NCBI RefSeq assembly: GCF_900091625.1
Contig: NZ_FMIC01000002.1
Coordinates: 5,084,001 to 5,148,000, forward strand
DNA: 64,000 nt
Direction: 5' to 3'
DNA from: Micromonospora peucetia
GTDB taxonomy: Bacteria; Actinomycetota; Actinomycetes; Mycobacteriales; Micromonosporaceae
Shown: positions 37,860 to 48,415 of the stretch, piece after piece
Layout: the number at the start of each line of letters is the position of its first letter
Position numbering within the stretch: the stretch's first letter is position 1
Made by a program: the position numbers and the translations under genes
The notes under the pieces: model-generated
The model's input: the letters and a program-made list of their open reading frames with translations, nothing else
The model's database searches: none
Told to the model about the DNA's origin: nothing

Positions 37860-39299
37860 TCAGCCCAGGTCGATGCCCGGGTAGAGCGGGAAGCCGGTCA
37901 GCAGGTCGCTGGCCTGCTTGCCGACCCGGTCCGCGACAGCCGGATCGAGGACGTACTTTGCCTTGGACGGCGTGCCGTCCGGGTTCGCGCCCGGCCTGGT
38001 CTGGCTGAGCACGGTGTGGATCAGCTCGGCCGTCTCGTCCATCTGCGCGACGCCCAGCCCCCGGCTGGTCAGCGCCGGGGTGCCGACCCGGATGCCGGAG
38101 GTGTACCAGGCGCCGTTCGGGTCCTGCGGAACCGAGTTGCGGTTGGTGACGATGCCCGAGTCGAGCAGTGCCTGCTCGGCCTGCCGGCCGGTCAGCCCGT
38201 AGCCGGAGACGTCGATCAGCACCAGGTGGTTGTCGGTGCCGCCGGTGACCAGCTTGCCGCCCCGGCGCAGCAGCCCCTCGGCGAGGGCCTGCGCGTTGTC
38301 GACGATCCGCTGGGCGTAGTCGGCGAAGTCGGGGCGCCGGGCCTCGGCGAGGGCGACGGCCTTCGCCGCCATCACGTGCGGCAGCGGGCCGCCGAGCACC
38401 ATCGGGCAGCCCCGGTCGACCTGGTCGGCCAGCTCGGGCTGGCAGAGCACCATGCCGCCGCGCGGGCCGCGCAGCGACTTGTGCGTGGTGGTGGTGACGA
38501 TGTGCGCGTGCGGCACCGGGTCGAAGTCGCCGGTGAAGACCCGGCCGGCGACCAGGCCGGCGAAGTGCGCCATGTCGACCATGAAGGTGGCGCCGACGGA
38601 GTCGGCGATCTCCCGCATGATCCGGAAGTTGACCTTCCGCGGGTACGCCGAGTAGCCGGCGACCAGGATCAGCGGCTTGAACTCGCGGGCCGCCTCGGCG
38701 ACCCGGTCGTAGTCGACGAGGCCGGTGACCGGGTCGGTGCCGTAGCTGCGCTGGTCGAACATCTTGCCGGAGATGTTCGGCCGGAACCCGTGGGTGAGGT
38801 GGCCGCCCGCGTCCAGCGACATGCCGAGCATCCGCTGGTTGCCCAGCTCCCGCCGCAGGGCGAACCAGTCCGCCTCGGTGAGGTCGTTGACCTGGCGCAC
38901 CTGGGCCTTCTTCAGCGCGGGCGACTCCACCCGGTCGGCCAGGATCGCCCAGAACGCGACCAGGTTGGCGTCGATGCCGGAGTGCGGCTGCACGTACGCG
39001 TGAGCGGCGCCGAACAGCTCCCGGGCGTGCTCTGCGGCGAGCGCCTCGACGGTGTCGACGTTCTGGCAGCCCGCGTAGAAGCGCCGGCCGACGGTGCCCT
39101 CGGCGTACTTGTCGCTGAACCAGTTGCCCATGGTGAGCAGGGTGGCGGGGGAGGCGTAGTTCTCGCTGGCGATGAGCTTGAGCGACTCGCGCTGGTCGGC
39201 GAGCTCGGCGCCGATGGCGTCGGCCACCCGCGGCTCGACGGCGCGGATCACCTCGAGGGCGCTGCGGAATGCGGTGGATTCGGCGTTCAGCGACGACAT
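37860..39299 (-). CDS. glyA: Serine hydroxymethyltransferase
   Basis: 479 residues from ATG 39299, with GGAGG four bases upstream; a longer frame runs through the riboswitch and is rejected. Family motifs include [46 protein letters not shown] and [15 protein letters not shown], where the lysine binds PLP. The enzyme converts serine and tetrahydrofolate to glycine and methylene-THF. The length is somewhat above the usual 420-430, matching the longer actinobacterial form. A ZTP-type riboswitch precedes it, linking expression to one-carbon/purine status. Confidence 0.95.
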   Translation of the reverse strand: MSSLNAESTAFRSALEVIRAVEPRVADAIGAELADQRESLKLIASENYASPATLLTMGNWFSDKYAEGTVGRRFYAGCQNVDTVEALAAEHARELFGAAHAYVQPHSGIDANLVAFWAILADRVESPALKKAQVRQVNDLTEADWFALRRELGNQRMLGMSLDAGGHLTHGFRPNISGKMFDQRSYGTDPVTGLVDYDRVAEAAREFKPLILVAGYSAYPRKVNFRIMREIADSVGATFMVDMAHFAGLVAGRVFTGDFDPVPHAHIVTTTTHKSLRGPRGGMVLCQPELADQVDRGCPMVLGGPLPHVMAAKAVALAEARRPDFADYAQRIVDNAQALAEGLLRRGGKLVTGGTDNHLVLIDVSGYGLTGRQAEQALLDSGIVTNRNSVPQDPNGAWYTSGIRVGTPALTSRGLGVAQMDETAELIHTVLSQTRPGANPDGTPSKAKYVLDPAVADRVGKQASDLLTGFPLYPGIDLG

Positions 39300-39317
39300 G
39301 CGACCTCCAGTGACGTG

Positions 39318-39405
39318 CGGAAGGCCCAGGCGCTCGGCATGCGTCCTCATGACGGGACCGCTTCCCGATGGTTCTCCATCCCTACGCGCCAGTCACGGCC
39401 CGTGC
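39318..39405 (-). promoter_or_regulatory. ZTP (pfl motif) riboswitch in the glyA leader
   Basis: Read on the minus strand, the leader holds CGTGACTGGCG (39397-39387), GGGATGGAGAACCATCGGG with a short hairpin in the middle, and a late CGCCTGGGC (about 39333-39324). These are the conserved blocks of the pfl/ZTP aptamer, in the right order and spacing, ending about 20 bases before glyA. ZTP riboswitches upstream of glyA are known in Actinobacteria. The sensed ligand ZMP/ZTP signals folate shortage. Confidence 0.85.
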
Positions 39406-39506
39406 CGATCCTACCGGGTCGCCCCCGGCGGTCCCCGGCCACCTCGCCGGGCGGCGGGACCGGTGCGGCCTCGCGGGCCGGCACGCCACTGCCTAGGATC
39501 AGCGGC

Positions 39507-40358
39507 ATGGCGGGGGAGCACGGCGAGGGCGGCAGCCTGCTCGCCATCAGTGACCTGCACGTCGGTCACCGCGACAACCGGGAGGTGGTGCAGGGGCTGC
39601 GCCCCGGGTCGCCGCAGGACTGGCTGCTGGTCGCCGGGGACGTGGGCGACACCGTGGCCGACGTCGAGTGGACCCTCGGTCTGCTCAGCCGCCGTTTCGC
39701 GCGGGTGATCTGGGCGCCGGGCAACCACGAGTTGTGGACCCCGCCGGCAGACCCGGTGAAGCTGCGCGGGGCCGCGCGCTACGCGTATCTGGTCGACGCC
39801 TGCCGGCGGCTGGGCGTGCTGACCCCGGAGGACCCGTACCCGGTGTGGCGGGGGGCGGGTGGCCCGGTGCTGGTGGCGCCGCTGTTCCTGCTCTACGACT
39901 ACAGCTGGCGCCCGGACGGGTTCGACACCCCCGAGGCGGCGCTGGCCGAGGCGTACCGGGTGGGGGTCGTGTGCACCGACGAGTTCCTGCTGCACCCCGA
40001 CCCGTACCCGAGCCGGTCGGCGTGGTCCGCCGCCCGGGTCGCCGAGACCGCGCGGCGGCTCGCCGAGCGGGAACCGGGAATGCCGACGGTGCTGGTCAAC
40101 CACTGGCCGCTGCTGCGCGAGCCGACCCGGGTGCTGCACTACCCGATCTTCGCCCAGTGGTGCGGCACCGAGTCCACCGCCGACTGGCACCTGCGCTTCG
40201 ACGCCGCCGCGGTGGTCTACGGCCACCTGCACATCCCCCGCACCACCTGGCACGACGGGGTGCGGTTCGAGGAGGTCTCGGTGGGCTACCCCCGGGAGTG
40301 GCAGCCCCGGGCCAAGCCCCCGGCGCTGCGGCGGATCCTGCCCGCGCCCCGGGCATGA
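39507..40358 (+). CDS. Calcineurin-like metallophosphoesterase
   Basis: 283 residues from ATG 39507. All five metal-binding blocks are visible: ISDLHVGH, VAGDVGDTV, APGNHELW, LVNHWPLL and VYGHLHIPR. It should be a cytoplasmic di-metal phosphodiesterase or phosphatase. The substrate is unknown. In related actinomycetes such genes often neighbour phosphopantetheinyl transferase genes, but none is here. It diverges from glyA and converges on the hemerythrin gene. Confidence 0.92.
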   Translation: MAGEHGEGGSLLAISDLHVGHRDNREVVQGLRPGSPQDWLLVAGDVGDTVADVEWTLGLLSRRFARVIWAPGNHELWTPPADPVKLRGAARYAYLVDACRRLGVLTPEDPYPVWRGAGGPVLVAPLFLLYDYSWRPDGFDTPEAALAEAYRVGVVCTDEFLLHPDPYPSRSAWSAARVAETARRLAEREPGMPTVLVNHWPLLREPTRVLHYPIFAQWCGTESTADWHLRFDAAAVVYGHLHIPRTTWHDGVRFEEVSVGYPREWQPRAKPPALRRILPAPRA

Positions 40359-40360
40359 CG

Positions 40361-40386
40361 ACGGGCCCCGGCGCACCGGGACCCGT
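40361..40386. terminator. Bidirectional terminator hairpin
   Basis: Stem ACGGGCCCCGG (40361-40371) and CCGGGACCCGT (40376-40386), one mismatch, loop CGCA, between the convergent phosphoesterase and hemerythrin genes. Confidence 0.65.
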
Positions 40387-40400
40387 ACGTCGCCGTCCGC

Positions 40401-40901
40401 TCAGGCCGTCACGGCGTCCAGCGACTTCTTGATCGCCTTCGGGTCGGTCGGCTTGCGCGGCGCGTCCGCGCGCAGCGCGATCATCCGCTCGCCGATCTCC
40501 TGGAGCTGCTTACGGCCGAGTGCCTCGCGCACCTTGGGAAACCACTCCTGCTCCTCCTCCTCGACGTGGTGCAGGACGTTCTCGATCAGCACCGTGGTCT
40601 TGGCGTTGAAGCGCTCGTCGGCAGCCTTCATGGCGAACAGTTCGGCGCAGAGCACGTCGGCGACGTGATGCTCCTCGTACGACTCGAGGATGTCGTCCTC
40701 GAGGTCGGGCAGGAGCTTGCGGACCTCGGGGTACATCACCTCGTTCTCCAGGTAGGTGTGCACCGTGAGGGCTTCCAGGATCTCGTCCACCAGCTTCTGC
40801 CGGCGGGCCGCCGGACCCTCCTCGGCATCCTGGAACGCCTTGAACAGGCGGCGCATCTCCTTGTGGTCCTCTTTCAACAGGACGATGGCATCGGTGGACA
40901 C
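40401..40901 (-). CDS. Hemerythrin HHE-domain protein
   Basis: 166 residues from GTG 40901 with GAGGAGG six bases upstream. Candidate di-iron ligands are the histidine in LKEDHKEMR, H and E in VHTYLENEVMYPEV, the histidines in YEEHHVAD, and LHHVEEEEQEWFP, giving the four-helix HHE pattern. Such proteins bind O2 or NO or handle iron and oxidative stress. It is a single gene flanked by terminators. Confidence 0.93.
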   Translation of the reverse strand: MSTDAIVLLKEDHKEMRRLFKAFQDAEEGPAARRQKLVDEILEALTVHTYLENEVMYPEVRKLLPDLEDDILESYEEHHVADVLCAELFAMKAADERFNAKTTVLIENVLHHVEEEEQEWFPKVREALGRKQLQEIGERMIALRADAPRKPTDPKAIKKSLDAVTA

Positions 40902-40964
40902 CGTTGACCTCCTCGGCTCGTCTGACGCCTCCTCCCGTACCCCCGGTGTGAGCAGCGAAAACGG

Positions 40965-40996
40965 GTGGGGCCCGGCGGATCACCGCCGGGCCCCAC
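40965..40996 (-). terminator. Intrinsic terminator after subtilase gene
   Basis: Perfect 14-bp stem GTGGGGCCCGGCGG (40965-40978) and CCGCCGGGCCCCAC (40983-40996) with loop ATCA, 21 bases past the subtilase stop on the minus strand. Confidence 0.85.
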
Positions 40997-41017
40997 CACG
41001 GGTCGTGCCGTTTGCTG

Positions 41018-42505
<1,488 letters not shown>

Positions 42506-42653
42506 ACAGACTCCCAGGGGCTGTTTCCAGCCGGGGTACGCCCCCTGGCAGGGAGCGACCGGCGGGAGGCGCGCGGGATGCACGCCTCCGCAGGCACCAG
42601 CGTCGCCGAGGCGCGTCGCGTTACACGCGTCTCGCGGGCCGGACCGGGAGGCG

Positions 42654-43523
42654 TCAGACGGTCGCCAGCGTGTGGGGGATCTCGTCGAGCAGCTCCCGGG
42701 CGAGGAACCCGATCCGACCGAACCGGGGGACCAGCCGCTGACCGCTCACCGCGTGGGCGAACGCCGCCCAACACGCGGCCTGCGCCGGCTCCGCACCCCG
42801 CGACAGCAGCCCGGCCAGCAGCCCGGCGCGCACGTCCCCGCTGCCGGAGGTGCCCAGGCCCGCGTCGCCGCTCTCCTCCCGCCAGCTTTGGCCGTCGGGG
42901 GTGGCGATGTGGCCGTAGAGCGAGACCACCGCGTCGTACCGGCCGGCCAGCTCGACCGCCTCGGCGTCCAGGTCGTCGCCCGGGTCCCGGCCGAGCAGGT
43001 GCCGGGCCTCGGTGAGGTTGGGAGTGAGCACCACCGGCCGCCCGGACCCGACCAGCAGGTCCGGGGCGTGGCTGAGGGCCCCCAGGGCGTACGCGTCCAG
43101 CACCAGCGCCGTCTCCGGGCCGGCCGCGTCGAGCACCAGGCGCAGCAGGCGGCCGGTCTCGTCGATGTCCTTCAGACCGGGGCCCACGGCCACCACGTCC
43201 GCCTCCGCCACCAGGTCACCCAGCAGCTCGCCGGGCTGCCCGGCGATCGCGCCGTCGGCGGTCTCGGGCAGCCCCACCACCAGCGCCTCGGGCACCTGGA
43301 TGCTCAACGCGGCGGCGGTGGACTCGGCGGCGGCGAGCTGGAGCACGCCGGCCCCGGCCCGCAGCGCGGCAACGCCGGCGAGCAGCACCGCGCCGGGGGT
43401 GAACCGCGAGCCGCCGACCACCAGGACCGTGCCCCGGGCCTCCTTGCCGCCGGTCGGCACGGGCAGCGCCCAGTCCCGCAGCAGCCCGGGGGTGATCACC
43501 CGGGTGTCAGACCGGTTCGGCAT
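42654..43523 (-). CDS. nnrD: ADP-dependent NAD(P)H-hydrate dehydratase
   Basis: 289 residues from ATG 43523. It is the YjeF C-terminal (carbohydrate-kinase-like) domain alone, without the epimerase domain. Typical segments: GTVLVVGGSRFTPGAVLLAG, VVAVGPGL, VLTPNLTEARHLLG and LGTSGSGDVRAGLLAGLL, the GSGDVxAG anion-hole motif. It repairs hydrated NADH/NADPH using ADP. The start overlaps the stop of the upstream histidine phosphatase by 17 bases, so the two are coupled. Confidence 0.92.
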   Translation of the reverse strand: MPNRSDTRVITPGLLRDWALPVPTGGKEARGTVLVVGGSRFTPGAVLLAGVAALRAGAGVLQLAAAESTAAALSIQVPEALVVGLPETADGAIAGQPGELLGDLVAEADVVAVGPGLKDIDETGRLLRLVLDAAGPETALVLDAYALGALSHAPDLLVGSGRPVVLTPNLTEARHLLGRDPGDDLDAEAVELAGRYDAVVSLYGHIATPDGQSWREESGDAGLGTSGSGDVRAGLLAGLLSRGAEPAQAACWAAFAHAVSGQRLVPRFGRIGFLARELLDEIPHTLATV

Positions 43524-44238
43524 GGACCTCGTCCTCCCTGGTCGGTCGGGCGCCCTGCTCCCGCAGGTGACCGATGTCGTTGAACACGTCCGGAGTCAGC
43601 CGGCCGGCGGTACCGGCGGACCAGCCGGTGATCGAGCAGTTGGCGATGACGTGCTCGCGGGTCAGCGCCATCAGCTCTGCCTCGGCGAGCCCCTCCACCA
43701 GGTAGCGGGTCAGGAAGACCAGGGCGTCGTGGCCGAACAGCAGCACGCGCCGGCCCTCGTGGTCGCGGCGCAGGTCGCCGAGAAGGGCACGCAGTCGCAG
43801 CGCCACGTCGGTCCAGGACTCCCCGCCCGGCGGCCGGTAGTAGAACTTGCCGAGCCGGTCCCGGCGGGCCGCCTCCTGCGGATGCCGGCGGCGCACCCCC
43901 TGCCCAGTCATTCCGTCCAGGATGCCCAGCTCCCGGTCGCGCAGCCGCTCGTCGCGGGTCAACGGGATCCCGGTGCCGGCGAGGGCCAGCTCGGCGGTCC
44001 GCACCGCCCGCAGGTACGGCGACACCACCGCCACGTCCGGCCGGCGGGCCTCCGGCAGCCCGGCCAGCCACCGCCCGGTGGCCCTGGCCTGCTCCTCCCC
44101 GGTCGGGCTCAACGGCACGTCGGCGTCCCGCAGGGGCAGGTCGATCAGCTCGACGCCGGACGCCTCGGCCGCCGTGGCCGCCACGTTCGCCGTGCTCTCG
44201 CCGTGCCGGACGATCCAGAGCGTCGCCAGTTCCGCCAT
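43507..44238 (-). CDS. Histidine phosphatase (phosphoglycerate-mutase superfamily)
   Basis: 243 residues from ATG 44238. The catalytic phosphohistidine motif is IVRHGESTANVA, the second histidine is in LLFGHDALVFLTRY, and LRDRELGILDGMTG is the usual substrate-loop region. A broad phosphatase or mutase; specificity unknown. It is translationally coupled to the NAD(P)HX dehydratase, suggesting a shared metabolite-repair or housekeeping role. Confidence 0.9.
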   Translation of the reverse strand: MAELATLWIVRHGESTANVAATAAEASGVELIDLPLRDADVPLSPTGEEQARATGRWLAGLPEARRPDVAVVSPYLRAVRTAELALAGTGIPLTRDERLRDRELGILDGMTGQGVRRRHPQEAARRDRLGKFYYRPPGGESWTDVALRLRALLGDLRRDHEGRRVLLFGHDALVFLTRYLVEGLAEAELMALTREHVIANCSITGWSAGTAGRLTPDVFNDIGHLREQGARPTREDEVHAEPV

Positions 44239-44297
44239 GCGGCAATCCCTACCCGCAAGCCCGCCCCGGGTAACCGCGCGCCCCCGCCGCCGGGGGT

Positions 44298-44361
44298 CGC
44301 TCAGCCCTTCGCTGCGGGGGCCGGGTGGCCCGCTCAGCCCCGCTGCGCGGGCCGGGTGACC
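44298..44361. repeat. Imperfect tandem duplication at a gene 3' end
   Basis: Copies 44298-44330 and 44331-44361 both begin CGCTCAGCCC and contain GGCCGGGTG. The second copy includes the stop and last codons of the alpha/beta hydrolase; the first is a displaced copy of that end. Compare 36017-36100 and 54350-54437. Confidence 0.7.
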
Positions 44362-45050
44362 TCGCAGACCTCCCGCCGGATCTCCTCCAGCCGGTCGGCC
44401 AGCTCGCGCGGCCGGCTCAGGGCCACCGGGTGTCCGCCGTCCATCTCGTCCGCCGTGAGGCCCAACCGGTCGGACACCAGCTTCCGCAGGAAGTCGATCG
44501 GGAAGAAGCGGTCACCCCGGCAGAGCAGCGCCCGGGTCGGTACGTCCGGCCAGGCGGCGAGCGGCCACGGCTTCTCGAACGGCGTCCCCGACTGGTCCCG
44601 GGCGTTCGCCGTGGCCTCCTCGATCAACTGCGCCGGCAGCTCGTGGAAGAAGACGACGTTCGGGTCCCCGTCCTGCTCCGGCGTCCAGCCCTCGCGTTCC
44701 GCCTGGATCTGCCTGGCCGCTGCGTAGCCGGTGCCGCCCCACCACTCGCCCGGCGACTCACCGGGGGAGGGCACCATCGGGGTCAGCAACACGAGCAGAT
44801 CCGCATGGACCCGGTCACACACCAGCGGGCCGGTGAACGCGCCGAACGACTGGGCCACCACGACCAGGTCGGTGCGGCCCTCGATGGCGCGGACGGCGGC
44901 GTCGGTGTATTCCGCCAGCCCCGCCGAGCCGTCGTCGCACGGCAGGTCGACCGCCACCACGTCGTGCCCCCGGTCGCGTAGCTGCTCCGTCAGCAGGTGC
45001 CAGTACCAGGGCCCGCTGCCCGCGGGGGGAATCAACACGTACGTCGCCAT
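44334..45050 (-). CDS. Alpha/beta hydrolase (EstC/MES-like small esterase)
   Basis: 238 residues from ATG 45050. The nucleophile is the serine in VVVAQSFGAFTG, the oxyanion region is LIPPAGSGPWYWHLL, and the catalytic histidine lies in DGGHPVALSRP. The layout resembles the salicylate-binding-protein/methylesterase-type group common in actinomycetes. No signal peptide. Substrate unknown. Its 3' end has been tandemly duplicated in the downstream gap. Confidence 0.85.
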   Translation of the reverse strand: MATYVLIPPAGSGPWYWHLLTEQLRDRGHDVVAVDLPCDDGSAGLAEYTDAAVRAIEGRTDLVVVAQSFGAFTGPLVCDRVHADLLVLLTPMVPSPGESPGEWWGGTGYAAARQIQAEREGWTPEQDGDPNVVFFHELPAQLIEEATANARDQSGTPFEKPWPLAAWPDVPTRALLCRGDRFFPIDFLRKLVSDRLGLTADEMDGGHPVALSRPRELADRLEEIRREVCEVTRPAQRG

Positions 45051-45097
45051 CGCTGGTGATCCTCCAGGTCGCTCTGAGTGGCCGATGGCCGGACGGT

Positions 45098-45159
45098 CGG
45101 TCGCGGCACCCAGGTGGGGTGGCGTCGACGGTCGCGGCGCCCAGGTGGGGTGGCGTCGA
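45098..45159. repeat. 31-bp tandem repeat, two copies plus start of a third
   Basis: Copies 45098-45128 and 45129-45159 differ by one base; a third begins at 45160 and decays after CGGTCG. The unit contains CCCAGGTGGGGTGGCGTCGA. It lies upstream of the alpha/beta hydrolase on its 5' side. Confidence 0.85.
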
Positions 45160-45387
45160 CGGTCGTGCCGGTCGTGGTGCGGGTGCTCCCGCCGGCGTCC
45201 ACGACCGCCTCTCCGCCCTGGTCACCTGATAGCCACGCACGGTAGCCCACAGGTGTGACGACCGGTGGCGTCGTCACCCCCGCGCGTCCGCCGCACGTCA
45301 GCTCGCCCATCGCCCGCGCGGCCCCCACCCGACGCCCCACCCCACGCCCCACCCCACCCTCACCCTCACCCCACCCGAGCCACTCCA

Positions 45388-45460
45388 CGCGATCTTGCAC
45401 TTTGTGCCCGGTCAAAGCCGGCATTTCGCTCGAACGAGGGGCCGAAAGTGCAAGATCGCG
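45388..45460. repeat. Dispersed palindromic element, copy 2
   Basis: Perfect 16-bp arms CGCGATCTTGCACTTT (45388-45403) and AAAGTGCAAGATCGCG (45445-45460) around a 41-nt centre. Arm core and size match copy 1 at 8564-8641, with one A-to-T difference in the GATC-A/T-TGCACTT core. Confidence 0.8.
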
Positions 45461-45629
45461 GCCTGGGGGGAGAGGCCGCGGCCTGGGGCGGGGTCGTGGC
45501 CCGGGGGCAAGATCGTGGCTTGGGGGAGGGTGGGGCTGGAGTGCGGTTGGTCCGGGGTGGTTGGTCAGGGCCGGCGTGCCGGGGCGGGACGGGGCGTGTG
45601 GCGGGGGCGGGCGGGGTTACGGTGTGGGC

Positions 45630-46601
45630 GTGGCGACGCCGGCCGAGGAGATCCAGGTGGGGGAGCGGCTGGTGCGCGTCTCCAGCCCCGACAAGCCGTA
45701 CTTCCCGGAGCTCGGGCTGACCAAGCTGGACGTGGTGCGCTACTTCCTCGCCGTCGGCGACGGCGTCCTGCGCGCCCTACGGGACCGGCCGACCATGCTG
45801 GAACGGTGGCCGCGTGGCGTCTTCGACGGCGCGAAGATCGGCACCCGGCAGGACAACCGGGGCGACGCCTTCTACCAGAAGCGGCTGCCGGCGGGGGCGC
45901 CCGAGTGGGTACGCACCGCCCACATCACCTTCCCGAGCGGGCGTACGGCCGACGAGGTCGCGCCGAGCGAGCTGGCGGTGGTGATCTGGGCGGCCAACCT
46001 GGGCACCCTGCGGTTCCACCCGTGGCCGGTCTCCGCTGCCGACGTCGAGCGGCCCGACCAGTTGCGCATCGACCTGGACCCGATGCCCGGGGTGGGCTTC
46101 GACCAGGTGGTGCCGGTGGCCCAGGAGGTGCGCGCGTTCCTAGCCGAGCTGGGTCTGACCGGCTATCCGAAGACCACCGGTGGGCGGGGCCTGCACGTCT
46201 ATCTGTCCATCGAGGCACGGTGGAGCTTCGGCGACTGCCGGCGGGCGGTGCTGGCGCTGGGTCGGGAGATGCAGCGTCGGCTACCGGACCTGGTCACCAC
46301 CACCTGGTGGCGGGAACAGCGGGACCGGCCGGTCTTCGTCGACTACAACCAGATGTCCCGGGACCACACGATGGCCTCGGCGTACTCGATCCGGCCCACG
46401 CCGCAGGCGCTGGTCTCCGCGCCGCTCGACTGGTCCGAGTTGGACGACGCCCGGCCGGAGGACTTCGCCGTGCCCACGATGCCCGCCCGGTTCGCCGAGC
46501 GCGGCGACCCGCACGCGGGCCTCGACGATCGGCGCTTCTCCCTGGAACCGCTGCTGGAGTTGGCCGACCGGGAAGGGCTGGAGGCCCCACCGGAGCGCTG
46601 A
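45630..46601 (+). CDS. LigD-type DNA polymerase/primase domain protein
   Basis: 323 residues from GTG 45630. It is the polymerase domain of NHEJ LigD as a separate protein. VRVSSPDKPYFPELGLTKLD opens the domain, IDLDPMPG carries metal-binding aspartates, YPKTTGGRGLHVY is the triphosphate-binding segment, and DYNQMSRDHTMASAYS closes the fold. No ligase or nuclease domain is fused and no ku gene lies nearby, so this is a stand-alone archaeo-eukaryotic-primase-like enzyme for end repair or gap filling. It converges on the Lrp regulator. Confidence 0.9.
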   Translation: MATPAEEIQVGERLVRVSSPDKPYFPELGLTKLDVVRYFLAVGDGVLRALRDRPTMLERWPRGVFDGAKIGTRQDNRGDAFYQKRLPAGAPEWVRTAHITFPSGRTADEVAPSELAVVIWAANLGTLRFHPWPVSAADVERPDQLRIDLDPMPGVGFDQVVPVAQEVRAFLAELGLTGYPKTTGGRGLHVYLSIEARWSFGDCRRAVLALGREMQRRLPDLVTTTWWREQRDRPVFVDYNQMSRDHTMASAYSIRPTPQALVSAPLDWSELDDARPEDFAVPTMPARFAERGDPHAGLDDRRFSLEPLLELADREGLEAPPER

Positions 46602-46640
46602 GCCGGTCGGGGCCCTCCGGGAAGGCTGGGGCCCGCCGGT

Positions 46641-47147
46641 TCACTCCCACGGGCTGCGTTCGCCGTCGAACTCCTCGAAGACCAGCCAGGTGCGGGTGGA
46701 GAGCACGCCGGCGATGCCCTGCACCCGGCCCAGCACCACGTCCCGCAGGGTGGCGTTGTCCGGCGCCCGGACCAGGGCGAGGACGTCGTGGTCGCCGCCG
46801 AGCAGGGCGGCGTGCTCGATGTAGCGGACCCGGGCCAGCTCCGCCGACACCTCGCGCCAGGTGTTCTGTTCGATCTTCAACGCGATGTACGCCGAGGTGC
46901 CCAGCCCCGCCGCCTCGGGTGCCACCTGGGCCCGGAAGCCGGTGATCACCCGGTCGCGCAGCAGTCGCTCCACCCGCGCGTACGCGTTGGTGCGGGAGAT
47001 GTGGATCCGTTCGGCGAGGGTGCGCACCGACGTGCGGCCGTCGCGGACCAGTTCGTCGAGGATCCGCCGGTCGACGTCGTCCAGCGGTCGCGCCGAACGT
47101 CCCGTTCCGGTAGTCGGCTCCGCTGGGCCCCCGGACTCCTGGCTCAC
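46641..47147 (-). CDS. Lrp/AsnC-family regulator
   Basis: 168 residues from GTG 47147. After a short disordered N-terminus comes the AsnC HTH (LDDVDRRILDELVRDGRTSV followed by the ISRTNAYARVERL recognition helix) and a RAM effector domain. It diverges from the bkd operon across 104 bases. This is the usual arrangement of a local BkdR-type regulator responding to branched-chain amino acids or their oxo acids. Confidence 0.92.
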   Translation of the reverse strand: MSQESGGPAEPTTGTGRSARPLDDVDRRILDELVRDGRTSVRTLAERIHISRTNAYARVERLLRDRVITGFRAQVAPEAAGLGTSAYIALKIEQNTWREVSAELARVRYIEHAALLGGDHDVLALVRAPDNATLRDVVLGRVQGIAGVLSTRTWLVFEEFDGERSPWE

Positions 47148-47251
47148 TTCCCTGCCCGTCCCATGCCATCCGTCCCGCGTTTATCCTGGATCTTGAGTCA
47201 ATCATCCGACAGCAGGAGCATAGGCCCACCACACGTCCAGGAGGTCCCGCC

Positions 47252-48415
47252 GTGACGACCACACCCGCGGTCCGCAGGGCATCCCCGCGCAGCCGCCGGA
47301 AGGCCACCCCGCCCGACCCGGCCAAGCCGCTGCTCCCGGCCACCGAGCCCGTCCGCCTGCTCGATCCGACCGGCACGCCGCTGCCCGCCCCCGCCGACTA
47401 CCCCGAGCCGCCCGTCGAGGCGCTCGTCGAGATGTACCGGCGGATGGTCGTCGGACGCCGCTTCGACGTCCAGGCCACCGCCCTGACCAAGCAGGGCCGG
47501 CTGGCGGTCTACCCGTCCTCGCGTGGCCAGGAGGCCTGCCAGGTCGGCGCCGTCCTCGCCCTGCGCGAGGACGACTGGGTCTTCCCGACCTACCGGGAGT
47601 CGATGGCACTGGTCTCGCGGGGCATCGACCCGGTCGAGGTGCTGACCCTGCTGCGCGGCGACTGGCACTGCGGGTACGACCCCGCCGCCCGGCGCACCGC
47701 CCCGCAGTGCACCCCGCTGGCGACCCAGTGCGTGCACGCCGCCGGGCTGGCCTACGGCGAGGCGTACCAGGGGCGGGACACCGTCGCGCTGGCGTTCATC
47801 GGCGACGGGGCGACCAGCGAGGGCGACTTCCACGAGGGCGTCAACTTCGCCGCCGTGTTCAAGGCCCCGGTCGTCTACTTCGTGCAGAACAACAAGTACG
47901 CGATCAGTGTCCCGCTGTCCCGGCAGACCGCCGCCCCGTCGCTGGCGTACAAGGGCGTCGGCTACGGCGTGCCCAGCGAGCAGGTCGACGGCAACGACCC
48001 GGTGGCCGTGCTCGCGGTGCTCACCCGCGCGGTGCAGCACGCCCGCTCCGGCAAGGGTCCGTTCCTCATCGAGGCGCACACCTACCGGATGGAGCCGCAC
48101 ACCAACGCCGACGACGCCACCCGTTACCGCGACGGCGCCGAGGTCGAGGCCTGGCGGGACCGGGACCCGGTGGCCCGGCTGGAGACGTACCTGCGGGCAC
48201 GGGGCGCGCTCGACGACGCGGGCGTCGCCGCGGTCGCCGAGGAGGCCGAGGCGTACGCCGCCGACCTGCGTACCCGGATGAACGCGCAGCCGACGGTCGA
48301 CCCGATGAGCCTCTTCGAGCACGTCTACGCCGAGCCCACCCCGCAGCTGGTCGAGCAGCGCGAGCTGGTCCGTGCCGAGCTGGCCGCCGCCCAGGACGAG
48401 GAGGGTGAGCGCTGA
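47252..48415 (+). CDS. bkdA: Branched-chain 2-oxoacid dehydrogenase E1 alpha
   Basis: 387 residues from GTG 47252 with AGGAGGT upstream. The ThDP site GDGATSEGD to QNNKYAIS is intact, and the phosphorylation-loop-like RMEPHTNADDATRY matches BCKDH E1 alpha. With the next two genes it forms the decarboxylase/acyltransferase parts of the branched-chain oxoacid complex, which supplies branched acyl-CoA primers for actinomycete fatty acids. The N-terminal 60 residues are an actinobacterial-type extension. The E3 subunit is not encoded here. Confidence 0.92.
   Translation: MTTTPAVRRASPRSRRKATPPDPAKPLLPATEPVRLLDPTGTPLPAPADYPEPPVEALVEMYRRMVVGRRFDVQATALTKQGRLAVYPSSRGQEACQVGAVLALREDDWVFPTYRESMALVSRGIDPVEVLTLLRGDWHCGYDPAARRTAPQCTPLATQCVHAAGLAYGEAYQGRDTVALAFIGDGATSEGDFHEGVNFAAVFKAPVVYFVQNNKYAISVPLSRQTAAPSLAYKGVGYGVPSEQVDGNDPVAVLAVLTRAVQHARSGKGPFLIEAHTYRMEPHTNADDATRYRDGAEVEAWRDRDPVARLETYLRARGALDDAGVAAVAEEAEAYAADLRTRMNAQPTVDPMSLFEHVYAEPTPQLVEQRELVRAELAAAQDEEGER

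Larger units (their letters stand above)
45051..45629. other. Repeat-rich intergenic region of 579 bp
   Basis: No convincing gene. In order: a 31-bp tandem repeat (45098-45159), a C-rich pyrimidine tract around 45325-45380, the second palindromic element (45388-45460), and a G-rich tract to about 45600 that includes further GATCGCGG/GATCGTGG fragments. The polymerase promoter must lie near its right end. Confidence 0.6.

Noticed and set aside
39347..39547. 66-codon minus-strand frame upstream of glyA
   Set aside because: It overlaps the ZTP riboswitch and has no ribosome-binding site or recognisable protein features.
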